DNA of 64,000 nucleotides from positions 26,560,001-26,624,000 of the forward strand of contig JARKIP010000048.1 of assembly GCA_029990175.1 (NCBI GenBank), written 5' to 3'. Source of the stretch: Petunia secreta. Lineage: Eukaryota; Streptophyta; Magnoliopsida; Solanales; Solanaceae. The position numbers were made by a program, and so were the translations under genes. Of the stretch, positions 44,292-54,407 are shown one piece after another; position 1 is the first letter of the stretch; each line of letters starts with the position of its first letter. Below the pieces are notes generated by a model that saw only the letters and a program-made list of their open reading frames with translations, had not been told where the DNA came from and did not search any database.

Positions 44292-47200
44292 TGTCACGAC
44301 CCTCTTTTACAAAACTAAATTAATAATTGTATATTTAAAAGGTTATGATGGGTGTTAAAGGTACACAATTATTAAGAGAATTCGGAGTCTCCACTTGACA
44401 AGTTAAAGGCGTGCCAAGTCACCAAATGGTGTACCTAGAACACCTTTGACTCGTAAATGGTCTGCGTCAAAGTACCGGGTAAGGATCTCGGTTGGCTCTC
44501 GGGAAGGTGTTAGGCACCCTCGAGTCCTGTGCAAGCACAGTTACTTTATTGACGCATTTCGACTCTTTGAAAATTATTTGTTGTTATCTTGCCTTCTTTT
44601 TGTTTCGCTTTGACTGTTTGAACAAAAAATTGTACCAAGTAACCCACGGGGTATACTTTGGAACCAACTGACTTTTTAATTTTAGTTTATATTTTTTCCC
44701 TAATAAATATATCGCAACTCATACTTATTTTTTCTAACACATTTTTTTTAGCTAATAAGCAGATCACAAATCATACTTATTATTGCCTAGTTATGTAAGT
44801 TTTTATTCACACACTTGCATTAGTTACCATTTTTTAGATTTTTTTAACACTTTGGAGCAACTTTGCAAGTTAAAATTTCCACCTAACATATTCTGCCTAC
44901 GGGTTGTATTCCAATTTGCAGTTTTAATTGTTTGCACTCAACTCCTACCTTTGAAAAATCGAATTGTTTGCACTCCTGTCCATATGTTAACTTGTGTTTT
45001 CCAATTTAAACAAATTACCAGAATCTTCTAAATCCTAAGTATTGCCAAACCGTGCCTGGATAAATTATTTCTTCTTATTTAATTTTCTGATTTTTCTTTT
45101 TGTGAAATGAACTCTATATTATATTAAAGTGTCATATTCTTGCTTAAAATTGCCTAACATTTATTCATCAACAGGCACAAAAATGGTTGAAGAAATGTGT
45201 GGCCCAGGTTAGAGTTTAATGGACTAGGCCTGGCCTCCCAAAACTGGCTCAAGCTCAACGAATTCAAGCTGTACCGATTCAAATCTGGACCAAATAAACT
45301 GGTCCAAACTCCATAATACGTATGGTCTATATTTTTTCTATTAAATAATATAGCAGCAGCAACATACATAGAACATGTACATGAGCATAAAGTTAAAAAA
45401 AAAAAAAAGGCTTTAACAGCCCCATTTCATGGGCATATAAGCTTAAAACATGGCTGCTACTTCCCTACAATATATGAGAACTTTGAAAATTAACCTAGTG
45501 ACAAAATTCCAAAGGCAGAGCAATTTGGATCCAGAGCCAAGAAACGAAATCAACAATAACAAAATCCAAACCAACAACTAAATGCAACAGCTAGCAACCC
45601 TCTTACCGCTTTATTTATGCCCTTAAACTTGGAAGTAAGAAGCTCTAAAGACTCAGACTCACACCCTTTTTTTAAAGTATTTTCTTGTGTTCTACTCCCT
45701 AATCTCAGCTTGCTCCCTGGTCTGTAAAATGAGAGCAAAAGCCCCTATTTATTGCCAAAAGTTGAAGCCAAAAGGTGGAGTGTGGAGTTGTACAAAGGTA
45801 CAAGCCCACACCCCTATACACTTGAGTGTTCTAGCTTACTTTTTGGCCTATTTTCAGCATAGTACAACTACTTATTAGGACTACTTTTCAGCCACCCTAC
45901 AATAAAAGGTGAATGAAAATTGTCCTAGTTGTGTCAAGCGGTCTACTACAAACTCAAGCTTAAAACCCTTTTACACTTGAACTAAAATATGAAAATCGAA
46001 CTAAAACAGGCCCCCTAACTGAACTCAAACTTCCAACCATGTTTATGAGCATCTAAACTTCTAAACAGCCTCCTAGCTAAACAACCAACAACTAACTATA
46101 AATTTATTATTTCTTAAATGACTAAACAAACCAAACATCCCATGCTTACAAGAATAATAACGTCATGCCTCTTTCAAGCTTTAAAAAAAAAAAAAAAACT
46201 CATAGGCAGATACATACTAGTTGTCATGCTAGAACTAGGATCAAACAAGGAAAGAAGATCTTCATAACAAGCACTTTACTCTTGACAAAGAAAAAAAAAA
46301 TGATCAAAACCAAACATGATTTATGGGAGATTCATGCTCATACTTGCCTCTAACTGAGAGGCAATCGAACCAAGCTCAAGACATTGATACACACATAAAA
46401 CTAACATTAAACAAATTGAAAAAACTCAAGCTTTACTACCATAAACAGAGGTCCACACTTCCAGACTACAAATTCAATTGTTCTAAAGAAACTGATCATT
46501 TTAGTCATATATATGGTTCAAACAACATTTAGCAACAAGTTACATATACTAATTCATACTACTATAATTAACATGTTGAAAAATCAACCTAAACATTTAA
46601 CTACTAAGGCGAATAAAGCACATAAAGAGTTACTAAGTTCTATACCATCATTGCCTCGCCCTCGTGTCACTCATAGCTTCATAAATCAGCCCAAAAAGCA
46701 AAACGCAGCATCATAATCGAAACAGCTACTCCACCAGCTATTAATCCTCGTAGCAGCCCCCGAATCAAACCGAACAACAATGTTTCTGTGCTTGAAAATC
46801 ACCACGAGACTGTGATGATCAGCAACAACCCCTCCGTCGCCATTTCATCATTGCAAACAGCCCCTAAATCACCACTATCACTGCTGCCTTATTAACGCAT
46901 CACCATCACAAAAAATCAGCCACCGCATCAAACCATTGTTTTTTTTATGGCCTCACCTCAACGCCATAGCAAAATCAGCATCATCTCGACATCAGTACTT
47001 ATCAACACAACATCCAAATGACACCATAACAGCCCCTCCACCACAAAATAATCCACCCATCACCATCTCCACATCACCATAATTTCAAATAGCCCGCTCA
47101 ACAACTTACAAGCAGCCACCACGACGGGAAGAAACGGAAAAACAAAAGATATAAAATTAAGAAAATATAAAGAGAAACGGAAAAAGGGGGAGTGAACAAA

Positions 47201-47926
47201 AGAGGGGGATTTGGAGGGTTAATATGAGGAAATCGGGCGTTGGGAATGTGTGGAGGAAGTGGAGGGGATGAAGAAAAATCAAAACTTACCGGAAAAAGTC
47301 ATCGTCGCCGGAGTTCTAGTTTCATCGCAACTTCGAGGCCTGATCTACGCAAATTCATTGAGAAATTGGAAAAAATAGTTATGGAAATGGAAATAGGGGC
47401 TCGAGGGCTTTCTGGAAAGATATGTTTTGTAATTTTTTGACCACCGGAAGGTGGTGGTCCGGTGGCGGAGAGGCGGGTGTAGGTTTTTCCGGTGAGGAGT
47501 TTCAATTTTGCAAGGGTTCTCTTAATCTTCTGACTTTTGGGCAAAATGAGACCCCAATATGATAAAAAGCTTTTATATTTAATTGGTGGCCGGGTCAAGT
47601 AGGAGTTCGGCCGCATCATCGTTTATGTGGATGGGCTGGCTTTCTTTCTGATTTTTTACATTAGCCCAATGGTAATTAAACTTAAGTAATTCATTTAAGA
47701 TACATAATTAACAAGAAAATACACGATAAACATTTCACTAGCACAAATGGTCAACTACACATTACTGACAGATACAATACTTTTTTTGGATAATTTTCGA
47801 TATTTTCCTCCTAATTAATCAATTAAAATAGCTAATCAAAGGATAATAATCTAGCAAAATCACAAGATAATCAACACAATTATTTTACATAATTTTTTAA
47901 TTTTGTGCCAAAATTAGGTGATTACA
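44292..47926 (-). repeat. 3' LTR of a second Tat-type element
   Basis: 3635 bp. On the minus strand it starts TGTAATCACCTAATTTTGG (47926) and ends GGGTCGTGACA (44292). Its termini match the solo LTR 4604-18643. A polypurine tract lies on its right (47927-47940), which makes it the 3' LTR of a minus-strand element extending rightwards. TATAAAAG is at 47570-47577 (minus). No matching target duplication exists at its two ends, so it is not solo. Confidence 0.8.
47570..47577 (-). promoter_or_regulatory. TATA box of the second Tat-type LTR
   Basis: TATAAAAG on the minus strand, about 350 bp from the LTR start. Confidence 0.55.
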
Positions 47927-47940
47927 GCTGCCCCTCTTTG
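47927..47940 (-). promoter_or_regulatory. polypurine tract of the second Tat element
   Basis: Minus strand CAAAGAGGGGCAGC immediately before TGTAATCACC. It primes plus-strand synthesis and gives the element's orientation. Confidence 0.8.
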
Positions 47941-48439
47941 TTCGAGAACCTGAAGAGTTTTTGGACAAAGAAGTAATCAACAGCTAATTTTGGCTTTCTG
48001 GTTCTAGCCAAGAGCTTGTAAAATGGCGACCATACCCTGACTACAAGGTTACCTACATATTCCCGGACTAGGGAATCAGGTCAGTGTAGTTCCTCACGTG
48101 AGGTAGCTGGGACTACCGCATTCAAACAAATACTAGACTCACGAAGACTAACAAAGACAACACTAGACACTCTATACTACTAAGACAACACTAGACACTC
48201 TTCTAGACACACTTGGGGCTGATACTAGACACTCTTAGGCATCAGAAAGGCTGTCGTTGCTGATTACTGGTCGCTTGCTGGTGGTTGGCTGGGGTCATTG
48301 CTTTTTATAAAGAGAAGTGAAAATTACAACATTAAAAAATGTAAAAGTTACAACTCCTAGACTAATTCTTCATGCTTTCCAAGGTGGATCTTGGCTTGAA
48401 ACTCTGTTGCTCATTGTGCAGGTGAGAACTATCTAAAAC
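47941..48439 (-). other. 3' UTR of the second Tat element, proximal part
   Basis: Non-coding. Contains the CCGGACTAGGGAATCAGGTC segment (about 48063-48082) with a decayed partner near 51866-51920, and an ACACTAGACACTC short repeat (48159-48235). Confidence 0.5.
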
Positions 48440-49690
48440 TTGAAATGGTCGCTTCTTATTTGAGCGAGTCTTGACTTCAAAAGGAAATGACCGCTTATGT
48501 TTGAGCGGATCTTGACTTGAAAAGGAAATGACCGCTTATATTTGATCGGATCTTGACTTGAATGAAATTGCCGCTTATATTTGAGCGGAACCTGACTTGA
48601 AAAAGAAAATGATCGCTATATTTTAGCGAAAGACCGACATGGAATGGAAATAACCGTTTACATTTGAGCGGAGACTGACTCGAATGATCGCTCTCTTTTA
48701 GCGAAACTGACTCAAAAAGGAGGTGACTGCTATTTTTTAGCGGAACTGACTCGAAAAGAAAATAATCGCTATCTTTTAGCGAAACTGACTCAAAAGAAAA
48801 TGGGCGCTATCTTTTAGCGGGACTGACTCAAAAAGGAAGTTGTCACTTTTTAGCGAAACCGATTCGAAAAGAAATGATCGCTATCTTTTACTGAAACTGA
48901 CTCAAAAAGGAAATGGTTGCTATCTTTTAGCAGAAATTGACTCGAAAAGAAAATGGTCGCTATCTTTTAGCAGATATTGACATGGAAAGGAAATGACGCT
49001 ATCTTTGAGTGAAACTGGCTCGAAAAGGAAATGATTGCTATCTTTTAGCGGAAACTGACTTAAAAAAAACTGACGCTATCTTTGAGCGGAACTGACTCGA
49101 AAAGGAAATGGGCTCTATCTTTTAGCGAAACTGACTCGAAAAGAAAGTTGTCGCTTTTTAGCGAAACCGACTCGAAAAGAAATGATCGCTATCTTTTAGC
49201 GAAACTGACTCAAAAAGGAAATGGTTGCTATCTTTTAGCAGAAATCGACTCGAAAAGGAAACGATCGCTATCTTTTTGCAGATCTTGACATGGAAAGGAA
49301 ATGACGCTATCTTTGAGCAAAACTGACTTGAAAAGGAAATGGGCGCTATCTTTTAGCGAAACTGACTCGAAAGGAAGTGACTGACGCTATCTTTTAGCAA
49401 AACCGACACGAAAAGAAATGATCTCTATCTTTTACCGAAACTGACTCAAAAAGAAAATGGTTGCTATCTTTTAGCAGAAATTGACTCGGAAAGGAAACGA
49501 TCGCTATCTTTTAACGGATCTTGACATGGAAATAAAATGACACTATCTTTGAGCGAAACTGACTCGAAAAGGAAATGGGCGCTATCTTTTAGCGAAACTG
49601 ACTCGAAAGGGAAATAGTCGCTAACGAAACCGACTCGAAAAGAAATGATCGCTATCTTTAGCAAAAAAACTGGCTTGAAAAGGAAACTTC
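48440..49690. repeat. satellite-like tandem array of about 40-bp hairpin monomers
   Basis: About 30 head-to-tail monomers of 38-42 bp with consensus parts CGCTATCTTTTAGCG, AACTGACTCGAAAAGG and AAATGATCGC. Each monomer holds a short stem-loop, CGCTA-TCTTT-TAGCG. Divergent monomers flank a more uniform centre. A variant with GACATGG recurs at 48979, 49287 and 49523 (intervals 308 and 236 bp), suggesting higher-order units of 6-8 monomers. It lies in the 3' UTR of a Tat element, a known birthplace of satellite repeats. Confidence 0.92.
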
Positions 49691-52010
49691 CACATTATCT
49701 TGGGGTAGCATGTTATTGTGGTTGACATCTTCCTGGTGAGTTATGTCCTCTCTGTTCACCCGCTCATGATTAGCTCATGTCTGGTAGGCTGTACAGTCCA
49801 CACATTTTTCATATATGACTTTGACTTGAAAGCTGCAAACTCTAACCCATTATCTTAATGGGGTCTTGTCTGGAGATTTGAAAACCCCAGCCAGTTTTTC
49901 AAAAATGGGATTTTGTTTGAAACTTTGAACAAATGCTCCCGATTCATGTGATCCTTGATCTTGCTGACAATGTAGCAAATATCACAATGGCTTTCTTCAT
50001 CATGGCTATACAGGCCCTGAATCATGTCCTCGCAAAATAAACTTGGGGTTCCTGTTCAAACAATATCTTGATATTGTTGATGTGTTTTTGATCCACCCAA
50101 AAGTCCACCAATGCCAAATAGTTGCTCCCAATCTTTAGTCAATCCTTGGTAGAAATAACATATCGTTCCATGATGACTTTTCTGGTACAATATTGGTGTG
50201 TCATTCTCATGCCGAGGTTCGGCACGAGCTTCCATTGCTCATTGGTTCCCGACAATGATCTGGTACAACTGAAAAACCAGTAAACAAGCTTTGCTAAACG
50301 TTCTTTGCTTGTTTCAATGATATCAAAGGAGAGGAGTGACAAAAAAGGTAAAGACAAATTGAAGAAATTCAAAGAGGAGACATCGAACGAAAGATGTCCC
50401 AGAAAGATAGAAAGAAAAATTATTTAGGGGTGAAATGACGAGCTTAATGAACATGACATACATCTTGGAATAAAGTCTTAACCTTTCCAACACGATTTAT
50501 CCTTGATTTTACCTCAGTTCGACAATATAAAGGCCATTGCTTGCTTGGTCCGATCATGATGAGAAACCGGACATTGGTCTGATCATGATGAGAAACCGGA
50601 CATCCGTCATTCGATTAGTGGTGCCCTTTCGGGTTTTCACCAACTAGCCTCTCTCTTTGTTCTTTTCCCTCACAATGGTCTGTGGTGCCCTTTCATTCTT
50701 AAACCAACAAGATTCATTTTTCTTCTCTTTTTTTTATTTGTTTTTTTAATTTTATATTTCCATTCAACCTCTTATCCCCTTTTCGGTCGATCTCGTCTTT
50801 CTCCTCTTTCTTTTTGAATCAATCTGTTATCCCTTATTTTGACTTCTCACAGAAGTTTCTGTCCTAATGGTAATCGTACTCCCATCTCTTGATTGCGATG
50901 ATCAAAAGAAACTTCGACTTCCCCGAGCAGACTCATATTTTGATTGTACATCAATGCGCTACATTCTCAAAGAATCGGTTGAAAAGGTCTTTATTTGGAC
51001 CATAGTATGGGATTTGGTTAGGCTAGGAAGAAAAGTATTTAGCATCAAAGCTCAGAAACATCTCATGAGACGGCTAGATGAACATTACAAATTTGAAATC
51101 GCCGCTTTTGAAAATTAACCCCCTCGTTTTCCCAGTTTAAGCAAATTGGGGATTTACCCCTTTTTTTTTTGGGTTTTCTTTTTCTCTTTGTTTTGAAAGC
51201 GGTATAAAAGCATCTCATGAAATGACTTGGTGAATAATAAAACCCTTGGAATCATTTTCTTCTAAGATAACATCAAATCTTAGCCCCAGTTTAGTAAAAA
51301 TTGAGGAATTTCTTTTGAATTTTCTCTGATATGAAAATATAGGGGATATTGAGACTTTCCCCCGAGATGAACACAAAGAAAGCAAAAGAAATATTGTCTT
51401 TCTTACTTTTCTTTGAAAAACTTCTGCCTTAGTTTAGGATAAACTGGAGCGCTTTGAGTTTCTTCCCCGACGCCGAGACTTGTATGCCAAACATCTTATG
51501 AAACATGTGAACAGATTGTACAAGCGAAAGATAAAAAATAAAATTAGAACTTTGTTTTTATTTCGTTTTATTTTAAAATAAAATTTAAAAAAAACTTCTG
51601 CCCCAGTTTAACATAAAATGGGGATCTGGATTTCTTTTGACGTTGGCCGCAAACTTAGAGGCAAGTTTTGCGTCAAATAAAAAACAGGAAAAAATGAACT
51701 TTTCACTGTTATGAACACAAAGAAAATGGAGAGGAATATTGAATTTTCTCCATTTTCTTAAAAAAATAAAACAACTGGGTCTTTGATTTTTTTGACGTAT
51801 TCCGCAAACCTGGAAGCAAGCTTTACGTGAATAAATGAAAACAAGGAAAGAGGAATTTTCTCCTGTCGCGACCGTACCGGAATGGTTTCCTACATATCCT
51901 TTTAACAGGAATCAAGTCAGGCGTAGCTCTAGCAACTTAATGCTAGCTTTTGCGTTATTTTTTTTTTTGTCTTTCTTTATTTTTTTTATTTTGTCTTTCT
52001 TCTTCTTCTT

Positions 52011-52041
<31 letters not shown>

Positions 52042-52719
52042 TTCTTCTTCTTCTTCTTCTTCTTCTTCTCTTTTTTTTTTTTTTTTAATAATACAATAAC
52101 ATTGATTCCAAAGGAGGGTGACCGAAAGGAAAACTACAAAAGGCTCAAAGGGCTAGCAAATTGGTAAAGTGTTTGGGTATTAGAAATAAAAGTCGTTCGT
52201 CATCCCGACCCGAGAATGCTTCGCACAGATATACAACAAAATAATTTGACCTAAAGTCACACGCAGAAACGAGACTTAACCACTCGGTATCCTTGGTTTT
52301 CTCTCCAATGGTGATCTTGAAAATTACACTTGAAACTTTTGACCAAAATGGTTATGCACCATTTTCAACTCTTTGCATAATTCATTTATCACAGTGATCC
52401 TCACCGTCTAGTTAGTTCTTTGGCTTGATATTAGACCATGTGTTTAGATCAAGACGCAGATTCCGCACATATGTCATGTTACTAAAGCCGACAAGAATAA
52501 AACTTCAAAAAACTAAAAGGATAAAAATAAGGAACATAAAAGACAAAATGTTTGAGACAAGGAGTGGATCTCGCTTTTTATTGAATTAAAGACATGAGGG
52601 TTTGAACATCAAAACAAGCAAAATAATGCACTTGGATTACAACCCTGAAATAACCAAGTGCACAGAAAGTTCGACAAAATAAGTTGACAAGTGCTTCTCA
52701 ATTGTTATTTTTCATATCA
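49691..52719 (-). other. long decayed internal/3' region of the second Tat element
   Basis: No RT, RNase H or integrase recognisable on either strand. Repeated CTTCTGCC..AGTTTA-type motifs (51421, 51595) and GCAAGTTTTGCGTCA / GCAAGCTTTACGTGA boxes (51662, 51817) look like diverged tandem sub-repeats. A (TTC)n run is at 51998-52068. 50867-51118 is open on the plus strand but resembles nothing known. Confidence 0.5.
51998..52068. repeat. (TTC)n microsatellite
   Basis: About 70 bp of TTC repeats with one interruption, next to T-runs. It encodes artificial poly-Phe in one frame. Confidence 0.93.
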
Positions 52720-53370
52720 TGTCCAATACACTACTCTCATGCCCTGTCGAAGCCATCATCAGATTGTACCATGTTGGTTCCATTGGCGCGCTTCAAACTT
52801 GACAACATCTTCTTATTTGCTTCATTTTCTTGAAATACCATCAGGGTAGACATGTTTTCTGTGGAAAAAATGAATGACTGTGTAAGACAGTGAATTGGCT
52901 CAACGACTACATCTTGAATTGTTGTGTGGACAGTTGATTTATTTGTCCTATCGATTGATGCAACAATAGATGAGTCATGGCGTCTGATGTTTTTAGAAGA
53001 ACCAACTGCCACAACCTGCTTGGCGCCATTCCATTTCATTTCTTCTTCTGTGAACAATGTCCCAATCATACACGTGTCCTTTTGAGCATCATGAACCGAC
53101 AAAGAATTTTGGTTCACATTTGGTGTCTCATCCTCCACCACCATTATTTGATTGTTATCGATCATTGCTTGGATTGCCCTTTTAAGTTCTCAGCATTGCT
53201 CAGTATCATGTCCAGGTGCTCCAGAATGAAACATACAACAACGTGAGCAATCTACTTTCCCGATTGGATTCATGTTTCCTGAGATTGGTTTCAGTAAGTT
53301 AGCCTATTGCAACTTCTCAAAGAGTTTGGTGTAAGATTCTCCAATTGGTGTGAACTTAGTCTCTCCCCTC
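52720..53370 (-). pseudogene. gag C-terminal fragment of the second Tat element
   Basis: On the minus strand: a FTPIGESYTKLFEKLQ segment (about 53300-53350), then the zinc knuckle CMFHSGAPGHDTEQC (about 53188-53232) interrupted just afterwards by a TGA, then an open stretch 53165-52737 with MIDNNQIMVVEDETPNVNQN, the usual post-knuckle region of Tat gag (..NV..NPLP.H..). After this the sequence is Ser/Thr/Asn-rich and ends near 52737. The knuckle binds element RNA. Truncated on the 5' side near 53370 and without pol downstream. Confidence 0.8.
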
Positions 53371-53389
53371 CGTCGCAACTTTTTGTGAC

Positions 53390-53635
53390 TTGTGCTTGGA
53401 CAGGAACACGGATTCTTTCGTTTTTGGTTGGGAAGGTCAGGCGAAACTTGGAAATGGTTGTGTGGGGTGTTATATGTTGCTTGTGGGGTTGGTGCGTGCC
53501 ATTACGGATAGGAAAATATCGGAGCATATGGCTGCGCTCTATGGAGTGGATGAGCGGAGTAATTTGGATTATCTAGGGAATAATGTTGTTGATGATGCTT
53601 TTGTGGAGTTCGGGAGTATGACGGAGGTTGTTTGA
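53390..53635 (+). CDS. unrecognised short ORF, 81 codons
   Basis: Plus strand, M at 53390, stop at 53633-53635. Its codon pattern is more protein-like than its neighbours (FGWEGQAKLGNGCVG, LVRAITDRKI, ALYGVDERSNLDYLGNNVV) and an AG acceptor-like site (CTTGGACAG) precedes it at 53402. I do not recognise a family. It could be an exon fragment of a host gene carried in, or chance. Confidence 0.3.
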   Translation: MCLDRNTDSFVFGWEGQAKLGNGCVGCYMLLVGLVRAITDRKISEHMAALYGVDERSNLDYLGNNVVDDAFVEFGSMTEVV

Positions 53636-53862
53636 ATTCTCTCTTGTTCCACTTTCTAGGATCTCGTTTCTTTTCTGTCCACTTAACCACACTTAAGATA
53701 TTTTCTCCAAAAAAATAAGTCAAAAAGAAAAAGAGGAGGTCATTTTGTTAGACAAGTTTTTTTGAGGTCTTTTAGTTAAATCTTCTCTAAATAGTTGGTG
53801 TATTAGGTGACATTTCAAACTCATAAGTTTCTGTCTTTGACTCTGCAAACATGTGACATGAT
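53636..53862. other. unannotated spacer
   Basis: AT-rich, no gene, between the truncated Tat gag and the copia remnant. Confidence 0.4.
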
Positions 53863-54098
53863 ATTGAATGATGTTTTCATCAGGGGGAGTAAAGTACGCG
53901 CTGCACTCTTTTTCCCTTAACAAGGTTTTATCCCACTTGGATTTTACATGTAAGATTTTTAATGAGGCAGCTCTAAAGGCGTATTACAGGAAGTATGTAC
54001 TTTTTTTCCTTCACTGAGTTTTTTTTTTTCCACCGGGTTTTTCCTAGTAAAGGTTTTAACGAGGCACATTACATTCCAAATGGTCATCCAAGGGGGAG
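53863..54098 (+). repeat. copia 3' internal end, remnant of a tandem neighbour
   Basis: About 236 bp matching the internal sequence that precedes the 3' LTR at roughly 58688-58921 (begins GATATTGAATGATG, ends at the AAGGGGGAG tract). It lies immediately left of the 5' LTR, where unrelated flank is expected. Confidence 0.85.
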
Positions 54099-54407
54099 TG
54101 TTGTAAATCCATGTATAATGTGGATGACTACTACTCATCATTTACTCAATTGTAACATTTGGTTTACTACCCCACTTTCTCCTACTTAATTCCTCCCCAC
54201 TTTCTCCTACTTAATTCCTCATTTAATCACCTCTTAATTCTTGTAACCTTTGGGATGACTTGTAACTTCCTATGTATTGGTGTCCTATAAATAGAGGACA
54301 CTTTGTCTATGGAAGACACTTGAAACACTTTTAGAATAATACAAGTTCTTCCTTATCCTCTCATATATTTTGTCTTGTTCTTGCACTACTTTACTATTAG
54401 TTTTACA
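54099..54407 (+). repeat. 5' LTR of the copia element
   Basis: 309 bp. Contains a probable TATA (CCTATAAATAGAGG, 54286-54299) and a short direct duplication of TCCTCCCCACTTTCTCCTAC-like sequence (54166-54215). Confidence 0.9.

Noticed and set aside
44292..47926. Solo LTR interpretation
   Set aside because: Flanking pentamers differ (ACATT left, GCTGC right) and a polypurine tract adjoins the right end, so it belongs to a longer element.
51835..52167. Phenylalanine-rich membrane-like protein
   Set aside because: Translation of (TTC)n and T-runs in a retrotransposon 3' region.
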